A DNA stretch of 64,000 nucleotides, taken from positions 1-64,000 of the forward strand of contig JACCWI010000011.1 in assembly GCA_013697725.1 (NCBI GenBank). Reading direction: 5' to 3'. The notes beneath the pieces were generated by a model. That model was not told where the DNA came from. It ran no database searches and was given only the letters and a program-made list of their open reading frames with translations. This DNA is from Tatlockia sp. GTDB taxonomy: Bacteria > Pseudomonadota > Gammaproteobacteria > Legionellales > Legionellaceae. The position numbers and the translations under genes are program-made. Below are positions 1 through 9,777 of this stretch, one piece after another (position 1 is the stretch's first letter; every line of letters starts with the position of its first letter).

Positions 1-1131
1 TTTATATTTAATCTGAAGCCCGACAGATTGAAAATTTACCGCTATTGATCCTATGCTATTAGAATTATTAATTTTGGCATTTGGGATAAATTTCCCATAG
101 CCATAAAATAACTGAGTGGAAAATTCCTTGTTTAAGTTTATATCAAAACCCGCTGAAATCGCTCCAGATGCAGACAAAGGATAACCTATTTGATTTGTAA
201 TTGTTGGGACTGGATTGGTTTCATAGATAATTGAACTGAGCCAAGCAATTCTCTCTGTTATTGCATAGCGCATAGCCAATTGAAATGACCAAATATCTCT
301 CCAATTTGCGGGGAAAGTAGAGCTGCCATTCGTTTTATTTATAAAACTAACATTTTTCTCTATAGACCATCCAGACCAATATATTTTGCCTTCTGCTGAC
401 CATTTCTCACTTAGAACGTGTTGAAGTCCCATATAAGCTACAGGCGCTTCAATTATATTCAAATAAAAATTATTAACTGCAATTGCACCAAGAGAACTGC
501 TCCCGCGCCCGAAGGTATTCACCGCGGTATAAATAGCAAAAGATAAAACATTATGAGAATTAATTTTGTAATATAACCCAGCATCTACAGAATGATTTAT
601 ACCGCTCATCTTATTAATTTGATTACCTATATTAGGCACTACAAAATCCAGCTCTCCGCGTAGGTTATAGTGGAGATTGACACCAACTCCAATAGCTAAT
701 TTATCAGTCAATTGGTAACTCGATTGAGCACCAATCCTATAGTAAAATAATTTTGTCGTAGTTGTTGCTTCTCTTACTATTGAATTCTTTGACCAATTAA
801 TATGACCATACGCACTAGGGGTGATTGTGATCGCGGCAACAATTCGCTCTTTAAAACGATAAGCAGTTAATAAATAGGGGAGCATATCATGGGTTTTGCT
901 CACCACCCTTCCAGATCCTAAAGATGTTGTTCCATTGAACTCTAATTTTGGCGAAATAAAGACGTCCCCAATTAAAAATTGCGTCTTCTGAATAAGGTTG
1001 AGACTTGCAGGATTTAGAAAAAAATTTTCATTTAATATTTGATCAACAGCACTATAGGCATTTTTTTTTAAGCATAACAAATTCAATATCAAGAGTATTA
1101 AAATAAACGAATTTGAAAAATGTAGCCTCAT
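1..1131 (-). CDS. FadL/OmpP1/TodX-like outer-membrane protein (3' end cut by window)
   Basis: I translated this reading frame by hand: it starts at ATG 1131 and stays open for 377 codons to the left edge, so the C-terminus is missing. Residues 1-27 look like a signal peptide (hydrophobic ILILLILNLLCL, then NAYSA). What follows is typical of long-chain fatty-acid-type outer-membrane channels: an NPASL segment near the mature N-terminus and repeated alternating aromatic strands such as WSAEGKIYWSGWSIEK and FSTQLFYGYGKFIPNA. The family forms 14-strand barrels that pass hydrophobic molecules. It lies 44 bp downstream of the alpha/beta hydrolase on the same strand and is probably the last gene of the NRPS-PKS operon, so it could move the hydrophobic product or a lipid precursor (inference). 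Family call fairly sure; substrate unknown. Confidence 0.75.
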   Translation of the reverse strand, partial: MRLHFSNSFILILLILNLLCLKKNAYSAVDQILNENFFLNPASLNLIQKTQFLIGDVFISPKLEFNGTTSLGSGRVVSKTHDMLPYLLTAYRFKERIVAAITITPSAYGHINWSKNSIVREATTTTKLFYYRIGAQSSYQLTDKLAIGVGVNLHYNLRGELDFVVPNIGNQINKMSGINHSVDAGLYYKINSHNVLSFAIYTAVNTFGRGSSSLGAIAVNNFYLNIIEAPVAYMGLQHVLSEKWSAEGKIYWSGWSIEKNVSFINKTNGSSTFPANWRDIWSFQLAMRYAITERIAWLSSIIYETNPVPTITNQIGYPLSASGAISAGFDINLNKEFSTQLFYGYGKFIPNAKINNSNSIGSIAVNFQSVGLQIKYK

Positions 1132-1175
1132 AAAATCCCTTTGTATTTAGCTAAAATCCCTACTTATTCATAAGT

Positions 1176-2105
1176 TCAGCTTAGACCAGGTTTCTTTCGA
1201 TTTAATTCTAAGAAAGATTCTTTATATTCCAATAATTTTTCAACAAACACTGTTGATTTATTCTGATTAAAGAGTGGCGACATGGGATAATGATCACTAT
1301 CAAAAATATAAAGTTTGATTATTTCCTCAAACGGAACGGGTTGCTTCCTTGTTGAAACCCATTTTTTAAAGTCATCTGTCCAAGCATAAAAAGGACAAGA
1401 AGCATCATATAGTCCTAAAGCAACAAAGGTAGGAATGCTGTTATATTGATCTGATCGTAGGTCATAATCTGCTATAACCGTAAAATATCGATTAACCAGA
1501 TCCATATCTAATTTTACATCGTCCCATAGATGATCAATTTCAGAGGTGGAATTAATTAAATTATCCTCCCCAAAAAATTGAGCTTTACGCGCTTTATACT
1601 GTGCTATAAATTTTTCAGATCCAGAAATTTCAGTTGAAGGTGAAATAGATTGACTGATCTCATCAATATTTTTTCTCTTTTTAGAAGCATTTAATTGGAA
1701 AAAATCCATCGTTAAATTTTTTCGAAAGTTACCCCAAATAGGCATAGTACCTATCAAGATATTGAAAAAGACTCTTTCAGTGTATTTATTAGCATATTCC
1801 AATGCCAATACTCCATTAGCTGAATGGGCAAATAGTGCCATTTTATCAATTTTTAACTGGATTCTTATTTGCTCGATACCGTTTACAAAATCATCTAATG
1901 TTAGTTTGCTATAATCGATTAAAGAGGGAGTTTCAACAGCTTCGAAGAAATCAACAAAATGAACCGAAAAATGCTCGTATAATTCTTGAGGCAATAATCC
2001 TTTCTTTTTGAATAGCGAAGCGGGACCCACAATAAGTAGTGGTATTGCGGTTTCTTCACCCTTTATTTCAACTACTATTTCTTTTCCAAAAATTTTTACT
2101 TTCAT
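1176..2105 (-). CDS. alpha/beta hydrolase in NRPS-PKS operon
   Basis: 309 residues with an alpha/beta-hydrolase layout. The nucleophile elbow is AHSANG with Ser95 (the usual GxSxG with Ala first), a likely acid is Asp234 in GLYDASCPF, and the likely catalytic His272 sits in DSDHYPM. An oxyanion-type strand (LLIVGPAS) lies near residues 23-30, and residues 130-210 look like a cap insertion. There is no signal peptide, so it is probably cytoplasmic. It lies 45 bp downstream of the PKS on the same strand, which suggests a tailoring or editing (type II thioesterase-like or product hydrolase) role. Sequence alone does not separate esterase, amidase or peptidase activity. Confidence 0.8.
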   Translation of the reverse strand: MKVKIFGKEIVVEIKGEETAIPLLIVGPASLFKKKGLLPQELYEHFSVHFVDFFEAVETPSLIDYSKLTLDDFVNGIEQIRIQLKIDKMALFAHSANGVLALEYANKYTERVFFNILIGTMPIWGNFRKNLTMDFFQLNASKKRKNIDEISQSISPSTEISGSEKFIAQYKARKAQFFGEDNLINSTSEIDHLWDDVKLDMDLVNRYFTVIADYDLRSDQYNSIPTFVALGLYDASCPFYAWTDDFKKWVSTRKQPVPFEEIIKLYIFDSDHYPMSPLFNQNKSTVFVEKLLEYKESFLELNRKKPGLS

Positions 2106-2150
2106 AATTCATCAATAATTGTATTTAAAGAGGCTATTATATCAAAAAAA

Positions 2151-5100
2151 CTAACCTATTAGATCGCTAATAATTTTACCAATGTGTTTTGCACCCGTTA
2201 AGTCTAAGATATTACTATGGTTTCCTGCTATTTTATAAATTTGGACCGATTTGGTGGTTAATAATGACCAATGATTATCGAGGGTGTTAATTGATTGATA
2301 TTCAGGAAGTATTTCTTGTGCTTTAAAAAGAGTGAGATCCATTGAAAGTGGTAATGGCTTATAAGTTAATAATAATTGCATACGCTTCCACAAAATCTTC
2401 AATAAACGCGGTTGGTCTTGTAATACACTGGGCATTCGTACAACAAGTTCTGCCAGCGTACGCTGCATTGCCTTATTAAACCGTTTTTTATCATGTAATT
2501 CTTTTGAAAATAATGCCCACCCATCAATAATAAAAATATTTTCTATTTGCTCATTATTTGACCGAAGCTGTCTCGCGATTTCAAAAGCCAAGGTGGCACC
2601 AAAGGAATAACCCCCCAGTAAATAGGGACCTTGGGGCTGTTTACGTTTTATTTCTATTAAGTAAGCAGAAGCCATTTCTTCTAACGATTCATAATTAAAT
2701 TCATTTGAACTAAGACCAGGATCTTGCAATGCGTAGCAAGAATAATGTGGAAGAAAATTAATCAAATCAAAGTAACAAAAGGCAGTACCACTAATCGGAT
2801 GGATCAGAAACAATGATTTTGAGGTGATGACATCAGGCTTTAAATTAATTACAAAGGAAGTGTCCATCCTTTTATTTGTCTCTATAATTTCAGCCAACTG
2901 ATTAATAGATTGATTTTCTAAAAAATTGGTTAAAGAGATCCGTATAGAAAACTTTTCTTCAATTAATTCGAGTAATGTAATAGTTGCTAAGGAATCACCA
3001 CCTAAATCATAAAATCCAACGTCAGGATCTATTTTCTCTTTACCTAAGCAATCTGTAAATAGTTGCTGCAGGATTTGCCGAACAGAAATGTCTACCTTAG
3101 CGTTCAAAATGGAATGATGTCTTGAAAGAGTGGGATTCATTGATTTGTTTAAACTATCTAATTTATTGAAACTTATAAATAGATTAGGTCTTTCCATTTT
3201 ATTAAAATAGAGCTGAATAACTTCCATTCCTTGTTGCACGCCTATAGAATTTTTAAAGTTTCTATTTTTATCAGTCCGTTTATTTTTAGATACAGAATGT
3301 TGCCAAGCATCCCAACTCATACTAAACCATTTTATTGTTTCATTTGCTAAAGCTCGTCTATCTGCAAAATAATTAAGATAATTGTTAGCCGCTGAATAAG
3401 CACTCAAACCTACGCCGCCAACCACAGCGGAGATGGATGAAAATAACAAGCAGAAATCTATCTCCTTTTCGTTAACTAATTTGGCTAAGACATTAACTCC
3501 GGCAATTTTTGCGAGCCATTGATTTTTTATCTGATCGATTGTTAAATCTGTGATTAAGACACGTGCAGAATTATCAACTACAGCTGCTAAATGAAAAAGA
3601 CCATTAAGCCTCTTATGAGTTTCTTTAATGTATTTAAATACATCACACATTTGATGAGAATCCTCAACCTTAGCTTTCATAATAACAAGCGAGCCTGCCC
3701 ATTTTTTAATATTCAATAATTGAAGAATTAAGGGATCAGAGCTCTTTTCCTGTTCCTGTAAAAATTTCATATATGGAGTGGCGCTACGAGTTGTTAAAAT
3801 AAGATGTGCTTTGTAATGCGAAGCTAGATAACTGGCGAGTTTAAGTCCTATTTTACCTAAGCCTCCTGTAAGCAAATATACACCTTCTTTTTTAAGATGA
3901 GCTTTTTCAGGAGCGTCTAATAGTTCATAAGATTTAAATTGCTGAGTAAATCGTAAATTATTTCGATAGGCTATAAACGATGCGGATGGCTCAACCATGC
4001 AGTCGTTAATAATTAAGTTAACATCTGTTATTTTTTCATTTAAACATCCTATATCAATAACCGTGGATGTGGCAGAAAATTCTTGAGGTATAACTGAGGC
4101 AGTGCCTAACACTAATGATTGTTCAGGAAAAATTTCATCTTCAGGCAATATTTTAGCTAAATAATTTGTAATAATATAAAGGTGAGTCAGCATGTTTGCG
4201 GCTTGTGAGAGAAACACCTGACTGAAATAGGTAAGGCTAATAAAGTCATTATCTTGAATATTATCCATACAAATCTCAGATTTAAGCTTATCTTTTTTAG
4301 TAATCAATCCCCAACAATACAGAATGCTGTCAGGCAATTTATTCTCTTGATAAAGTACGTCAAAAAGTGTTCGATAATTTTCTTTAATCGAAGGGTTTAA
4401 CTCAAAACAATTAGGACTAATTTGACGAAAATTTTTACCTTTTTTAATTTCAATAACGTGTTTATTTAATGTCTGTAAGTGTGAACTTATTGTTTTACTT
4501 ATGCCTAACTTATCTGAAAATATAAGCCAGTTAGTACTTTCAGAAGTCCTCTTATTGACCAAGGCATTGAATTCCCAATAAGGTTGATAAATTTCTAACC
4601 GGGAAAATTGTTCAGTTTCTGTTAAGGAGGGAGACACCCAATGCGATTTTCTTTCAAATGGATAAGTAGGTAAAGGCACACGTTTTAATTTTGCACCAGT
4701 ATTAACTAATGTCCAATCAATATGGCCCTCAACAAGCCATTTGTCCGCTAGTTGATTAGTTGTAGGGTGGATCTGGTGACAATTATCTGATTGTAAAAGA
4801 CTTATTAATTCTTCAACGTCTTTGCAGATAAATAATTTACGGTGGCTAAATACCTGACGCCCAACTTGTAAAGTGTAGGCAATATTAGCGAGCGCTGTTT
4901 TGTCAATAACATGATTTTGGACGTAGTGTAGTAAATTATTTTGTTGCTGCAATAGCGCTTCTTCCGATTTAGCCGATAGGGGAATAATAAAGCATGCTTG
5001 CGATATTTTTTGTGGTGATGCATACGGCGCTTCTTCTAAAAGGAGGTGGGCATTTGTGCCGCCGATACCAAAAGAACTTACCCCTGCTCGCCTTGGAAAG

Positions 5101-6332
5101 GCCCCATCCCATGCACAGGTTTTTGCATTTACATAAAACGGGCTATCAATAAATTTTATTTCTGGATTCGCTTCATTAAAATAAAGTGAAGCTGGAATGA
5201 TTTTGTGTTTTAAAGCCAAAACAGTTTTTATAAATCCAGCAATTCCTGCAGCAACATCGGTATGGCCAATATTGGTTTTTACAGATCCTATAGCACAATA
5301 ATTTTTTTTAGTGGTGTAATGTCGAAACGCTTTGGTTAAAGCAGCAATTTCTATCGGATCGCCTAATTTAGTTCCAGTACCGTGCGTTTCTATATAACTG
5401 ATTGATTCTGCATCTATGGATGAAAGAGCCATAGCTATACATTTCGCTTGTTCAATAATACTCGGAGCCGTATATCCAATTTTTGTAGCGCCATCATTGT
5501 TAATAGCAGAACTCCTAATAACTGCATCAATGGTATCGCCTGACTTAACTGCATCCTCTAACCGTTTTAAGACAACCACTCCTCCACCATTAGAACCTAC
5601 TATCCCTGATGATTTACTGTCAAACGCTCGACATGTACCATCAGAGGAGTAAATCCCACCTTCTTGATGCAAATATCCCTTTATTTGTGGTACCCGAATG
5701 GCTATGCCACCTGCCAAAGCCAGCTCACACTCATAATTTAATAATGATTTACAAGCTTCAATAATTGCAACTAATGAAGTGGAGCAAGCGCTATTAACAA
5801 TAATGCTTGGCCCTGTTAAATTAAGAAAATATGAAATTTTCGTAGCTAGAAAATGATTACTAGTAGCGATGCTTATTTGATAAGGAGATTTCGAGTTAGT
5901 AATTTCTTTATTATTTAATAGATTATTATTTAAATAAGTACTGTCACTCATACCAGCATAAACCCCAATAGATCTATCCTTAATCGCGGAATAACCTGAT
6001 ATTTCCAGTGCCTCCCAACATAGCTCTAAAAAGATCCGTTGCTGTGGATCCATTAACCTTGCTTCAGATGGAGTTATACCAAAAAAATTTGGATCAAATA
6101 AATCGATGCCCTCTATAATGCCTCTTGCCTTAATGTAACTGGGACTTGTGATCAAATCCTCACTAACACCTGCTTTCCTGAGCTCATCGTCAGTAAAGTA
6201 GGTTATACAATCTTGGCCTCGTTCTAGATTTTTCCAATATTCATCAATATTTTTGGCTTGAGGGAAGCGGGCTGCCATTCCTATTACTGCAATAGCGTGA
6301 GGATCAGGCTCTGTATTAATTGTTGTCATCAT
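2151..6332 (-). CDS. AT-less type I polyketide synthase module (KS-KR-ACP-TE)
   Basis: About 1393 residues. Domains in order: ketosynthase (about 12-435) with Cys183 in SACSTS, His317 in ETHGTGT and His357 in NIGHTD, all intact; a KS-side linker (about 445-515) that runs straight into the post-AT motif LPTYPFERKSHW (near 555-564) with no acyltransferase between; ketoreductase with NADPH loop TGGLGKIG (near 822) and Ser966/Tyr979/Asn983; carrier domain with phosphopantetheine Ser1114 in GGDSLA; thioesterase with Ser1243 in GYSFG and His1372 in GNHSN. The joined linkers are the layout of trans-AT synthases, so malonyl must be loaded by a separate AT, perhaps FabD. The frame opens at TTG 6344, but I prefer ATG 6332. 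That start overlaps the end of the NRPS gene by 17 nt, suggesting translational coupling. Confidence 0.9.
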   Translation of the reverse strand: MMTTINTEPDPHAIAVIGMAARFPQAKNIDEYWKNLERGQDCITYFTDDELRKAGVSEDLITSPSYIKARGIIEGIDLFDPNFFGITPSEARLMDPQQRIFLELCWEALEISGYSAIKDRSIGVYAGMSDSTYLNNNLLNNKEITNSKSPYQISIATSNHFLATKISYFLNLTGPSIIVNSACSTSLVAIIEACKSLLNYECELALAGGIAIRVPQIKGYLHQEGGIYSSDGTCRAFDSKSSGIVGSNGGGVVVLKRLEDAVKSGDTIDAVIRSSAINNDGATKIGYTAPSIIEQAKCIAMALSSIDAESISYIETHGTGTKLGDPIEIAALTKAFRHYTTKKNYCAIGSVKTNIGHTDVAAGIAGFIKTVLALKHKIIPASLYFNEANPEIKFIDSPFYVNAKTCAWDGAFPRRAGVSSFGIGGTNAHLLLEEAPYASPQKISQACFIIPLSAKSEEALLQQQNNLLHYVQNHVIDKTALANIAYTLQVGRQVFSHRKLFICKDVEELISLLQSDNCHQIHPTTNQLADKWLVEGHIDWTLVNTGAKLKRVPLPTYPFERKSHWVSPSLTETEQFSRLEIYQPYWEFNALVNKRTSESTNWLIFSDKLGISKTISSHLQTLNKHVIEIKKGKNFRQISPNCFELNPSIKENYRTLFDVLYQENKLPDSILYCWGLITKKDKLKSEICMDNIQDNDFISLTYFSQVFLSQAANMLTHLYIITNYLAKILPEDEIFPEQSLVLGTASVIPQEFSATSTVIDIGCLNEKITDVNLIINDCMVEPSASFIAYRNNLRFTQQFKSYELLDAPEKAHLKKEGVYLLTGGLGKIGLKLASYLASHYKAHLILTTRSATPYMKFLQEQEKSSDPLILQLLNIKKWAGSLVIMKAKVEDSHQMCDVFKYIKETHKRLNGLFHLAAVVDNSARVLITDLTIDQIKNQWLAKIAGVNVLAKLVNEKEIDFCLLFSSISAVVGGVGLSAYSAANNYLNYFADRRALANETIKWFSMSWDAWQHSVSKNKRTDKNRNFKNSIGVQQGMEVIQLYFNKMERPNLFISFNKLDSLNKSMNPTLSRHHSILNAKVDISVRQILQQLFTDCLGKEKIDPDVGFYDLGGDSLATITLLELIEEKFSIRISLTNFLENQSINQLAEIIETNKRMDTSFVINLKPDVITSKSLFLIHPISGTAFCYFDLINFLPHYSCYALQDPGLSSNEFNYESLEEMASAYLIEIKRKQPQGPYLLGGYSFGATLAFEIARQLRSNNEQIENIFIIDGWALFSKELHDKKRFNKAMQRTLAELVVRMPSVLQDQPRLLKILWKRMQLLLTYKPLPLSMDLTLFKAQEILPEYQSINTLDNHWSLLTTKSVQIYKIAGNHSNILDLTGAKHIGKIISDLIG

Positions 6333-9300
6333 TTTTAAATTCAATTATTTTAGGTTTACTTTTACGCACAGGGACAGATGATTCTTTCAAAACAATATTT
6401 TCTTCAATGCTATGACTATCTATTATACCATCTAAATAATTGGCGAGCGTTTTAATCGAAGGATAATTAAATAACGAAATAACACTCACCTCTTGCTGAA
6501 ACTGAGCGCTTAATTTTACGGATAACTCTACTAAATTGATTGATTTTAAGCCTATATCAAGAAAATTTTGGTTTAAATTTACCCTTTTAGTATTCATTAT
6601 ATTTTTTATAGCCGTTAGAATCATTTCTTCTGTTTTTGTTAATTGTTCCTCTTTTATTTTATTTGGTTCTTTCCTAATAGAATAACTGATTAATTCTTCA
6701 ATATTAATTTTACCATTTGAAGTTAAAGGAAATTTCTCACACGCTATAAAATGAGACGGAATTAAAGAGGAAGGCAATATTGTCCTTAAAAATTGTTTCA
6801 CTTTTTCTAAATTCAGATTTTTCTCATCGGATAAAATAAAAGCTTCTAATTGTTTATTTTTTGAAAGGATAACTGCCGCTTTTTCTATGGCAGGATATTG
6901 CTCAATGGCTTTTTCTACTTCTAATAACTCAATACGTATCCCCATAACCTTAACCTGGTTATCTACTCGTCCTAAGAATTCTAATTCACCATTAGCAAGC
7001 CAGCGCCCTTTATCACCCGTCTTATATAAGCGGTTTGATTGTAAAAAATCATCTGACACCAACTCGTCTAAAAATGGATTTTTAATAAATTTTTCCTTGG
7101 TTAACTCATCATTATTCCAATAACCCCTAGCAAGTCCTTTACCTCCCACATAAATTTCTCCATAAACTCCTCTTGGTAAAGGCTGCAAGTAATTATTTAA
7201 AATATAAATCTGGCAGTTAGGTAAAGGTTTTCCTATGGACAAAACAACTTGATCTGTATAACAGGTTGCGATGGTTGTACAAACAGTAGTTTCCGTAATT
7301 CCGTAAACATTTAGAAATAATCTAAATTTAGCCCAATAATTAATGACAGCTTCACCACAAGGCTCACCACCGACGGCAATTACTTTTAGATTTGGGAGAT
7401 TTTTGTGGGGTAAGGCTGTTAAGATTGAACTCGCTAAAATAATTGCGGTGATTTTATACCTTTCGAGCGCTGCAACTATAGCAGTGGGATTAAAAATCGT
7501 TTTGTCCATCAAATATAAACTTGCTCCACTTAATAAGGCCAAGCTCCATTCAGCAACAGCCACATCAAAACCAAAAGAAGCAATTTGTAAAATTCTACTT
7601 TCCTCAGTTATTTTTAAACGGTCAATGCAGCCTAGGGTCATATTTAGTACCGACTTATGTTCAACCAGTACTCCCTTAGGCATTCCTGTAGAACCTGAGG
7701 TATAAATCATATAAGCAAGATGAGAGGAAGATTGATAAAGTTTCGGATTAGAAGTGCACAAATTCTGAATAGGAATGGTATCTAGATTAATTAAAGTGAT
7801 CGGCTTGGTTAAGCTAGCTAGTATTTGATTGAGCAGCTGATTAGTACTGTTATCGCAAATAATAATTTCCGCACCGCTATCGTTAATAAAGTATTTAATG
7901 CGCTCTATGGGGTAATTAATATCAATAGGTACATAAGCTCCACCTGCTTTTAATATAGCCAACAAACTAAGTATTATATTAGGGTTAGACTCGGTTAAAA
8001 TTATTATAAAAGCCTCTGATTTTAAACCTTGATGAAGTAGGAAATAAGCAATCTGATTTGCTTTATTATTTAACATTTCATAGTTCAAAATATAATCGTT
8101 GTAAACAATGGCGGTGGCTTTTGGCGTTTTTTTAACTTGTTCTTCAAAATACTGATTTAAAGTCTTGTCTAAAGGATACTTTTTCTTTGTATTGTTCCAA
8201 CTGACCACGGATTCTTGCCAATCTTCGGAAGTTAAGGTAGGGAGTGCAAAAAGGTTTTTTGAAGGGTTTAGACAGCATTCTCTAATAATAGTCTGAAAAT
8301 GCTCAATTAACCCTTCTGCAATTTGCTTCGTAAATAGATCAATGTTGTAATTTAAACGTATACTCAAATGGTCGCCTTCATTCACTACTTCTAATGCAAG
8401 CGGATAAGGAGTCGTTAGCGTCAGAGAGATTTCGCAGTGAAGTTCACTAAATTCTTCTTTAATAATTTTATTTAAGGAATAGGGTTTATAATCAATAATT
8501 GATTGATAAAGCAATCCCTCCAAAGATAATCCGCACCATTTACGTATATCACTCAAAGAAGTGTAAACATAATCTCTCAGCAACTTGCCTTGCTTTCGAA
8601 CAATTTTTAAAAAAAATAACACCTTCATCTTTGGCTTGATTGTTAGAGCTAAAGGTAAAGTATTAATAAATAGGCCTGCACAATTTTTAACTTTTTCTCT
8701 CGGATATGATCTCACTGAACCAAAGATTACATGCTTATTATTACTATATTGAAACAGTATTATTCCCCATGCTGCCTGTAAGATTGAATTAATGGATAAC
8801 TCATGATGCGATACAAATTTGGATAGTAATTGATAATCTTCGCCAGATAATTTTGAGAACACATGAGAGAAATTATTAGATGATGATTTAATTGTAGGAA
8901 TAGCTGGCAAGAAAGAAGATTTTGAAAAATAGCTCAATTGTTGTTTCCAATACTGGGCTGCTTTGGCTTGGTCTTGAGCGTAAAATTTTTCTTTATGATC
9001 AATATATGAAGAGCTAGACGGTAATTTCCAAGGCTTATTATTTAATAATGCCTTATACATTGTTAATAACTCAGTTAAAATTAATTTGACTGATTGCCCA
9101 TCCAAAAGAATATGGTGCCTTGTCCAAATAACGCGATATTCCTTTTTACTGTAACGTATTATTGCTACCCTCATTAAGGAAGGGCGATCAAAATTAAAAG
9201 GTGTAATGAGATCGGTTTCAATAAGCCTTTGATATAGTTTGTTTTTTTCCTTCTTTTTCAAGCTGGTGTAGTCGTAATAAGTCATTAAAGGTTCTATATT

Positions 9301-9543
9301 TTCATAAACAATTTTGATTGGAACCGGATCTATTTTTGTTTTATCAATATAAAAAGCTGCTCTAAGTATTTCATGGCGATTTATAACAAGAAGATAGGCT
9401 TGTTGAAATAATTCATGGTTAAATAAACCTTCGAAAATGAGGCACATCTGGGAAATATACACCGGCTGAGATCTACTAATAGTCTCAAAAAAAATCCCCT
9501 GTTGATTATCACTTAAAGTGAAAGTTTGTAATTTTTGCTTCAA
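6316..9543 (-). CDS. Nonribosomal peptide synthetase module (C-A-carrier)
   Basis: About 1075 residues from the chosen TTG start at 9543, which has AGGA six bases upstream. A TTG at 9573 is possible but lies inside a palindrome and lacks a ribosome site. Domains: condensation (about 5-440) with intact HHILLDG near 143-149; adenylation (about 460-950) with YTSGSTGMPKG near 614, GRVDNQVKVMGIRIEL near 858 and the final lysine in TSNGK; carrier domain with attachment Ser1001 in DIGLKSI. By alignment to GrsA from memory, the pocket reads roughly D-V-A-I-I-V-V-V-C-K: Asp235 implies an alpha-amino acid and a hydrophobic side chain is likely, but I do not recognise the code. As no module precedes it, the N-terminal C domain may be a starter type that acylates the amino acid (inference). 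It overlaps the PKS gene. Confidence 0.9.
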   Translation of the reverse strand: MKQKLQTFTLSDNQQGIFFETISRSQPVYISQMCLIFEGLFNHELFQQAYLLVINRHEILRAAFYIDKTKIDPVPIKIVYENIEPLMTYYDYTSLKKKEKNKLYQRLIETDLITPFNFDRPSLMRVAIIRYSKKEYRVIWTRHHILLDGQSVKLILTELLTMYKALLNNKPWKLPSSSSYIDHKEKFYAQDQAKAAQYWKQQLSYFSKSSFLPAIPTIKSSSNNFSHVFSKLSGEDYQLLSKFVSHHELSINSILQAAWGIILFQYSNNKHVIFGSVRSYPREKVKNCAGLFINTLPLALTIKPKMKVLFFLKIVRKQGKLLRDYVYTSLSDIRKWCGLSLEGLLYQSIIDYKPYSLNKIIKEEFSELHCEISLTLTTPYPLALEVVNEGDHLSIRLNYNIDLFTKQIAEGLIEHFQTIIRECCLNPSKNLFALPTLTSEDWQESVVSWNNTKKKYPLDKTLNQYFEEQVKKTPKATAIVYNDYILNYEMLNNKANQIAYFLLHQGLKSEAFIIILTESNPNIILSLLAILKAGGAYVPIDINYPIERIKYFINDSGAEIIICDNSTNQLLNQILASLTKPITLINLDTIPIQNLCTSNPKLYQSSSHLAYMIYTSGSTGMPKGVLVEHKSVLNMTLGCIDRLKITEESRILQIASFGFDVAVAEWSLALLSGASLYLMDKTIFNPTAIVAALERYKITAIILASSILTALPHKNLPNLKVIAVGGEPCGEAVINYWAKFRLFLNVYGITETTVCTTIATCYTDQVVLSIGKPLPNCQIYILNNYLQPLPRGVYGEIYVGGKGLARGYWNNDELTKEKFIKNPFLDELVSDDFLQSNRLYKTGDKGRWLANGELEFLGRVDNQVKVMGIRIELLEVEKAIEQYPAIEKAAVILSKNKQLEAFILSDEKNLNLEKVKQFLRTILPSSLIPSHFIACEKFPLTSNGKINIEELISYSIRKEPNKIKEEQLTKTEEMILTAIKNIMNTKRVNLNQNFLDIGLKSINLVELSVKLSAQFQQEVSVISLFNYPSIKTLANYLDGIIDSHSIEENIVLKESSVPVRKSKPKIIEFKNDDNN

Positions 9544-9569
9544 TTCTATTCCTGTGATTTTATTTAAAA

Positions 9570-9594
9570 ACAATTAGCATATAATGCTAATTGT
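9570..9594. promoter_or_regulatory. 25-bp perfect palindrome upstream of NRPS
   Basis: Arms ACAATTAGCAT and ATGCTAATTGT around ATA form a perfect inverted repeat. On the minus strand it is followed directly by five T, so it could be an AT-rich terminator or attenuator hairpin just ahead of the NRPS start. As DNA it could equally be an operator between the NRPS and the divergent sensor kinase. A second perfect palindrome, AACAATATTGTT, lies at 9599-9610. Confidence 0.55.
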
Positions 9595-9777
9595 TATCAA
9601 CAATATTGTTTTATGTTTAAAATCCACTCGTTATGGTACCTAATGATGGAAAAAATAAAGCTTGTAAATCGAATCTCTCAAGAATTATAAAAATCAAAGT
9701 CCCCTAACGTGTAAATAGATTATACTTTCAACAGGCAGGCAAAGGATTAGAATAAAAGATGAAGAAGGAACATAATA

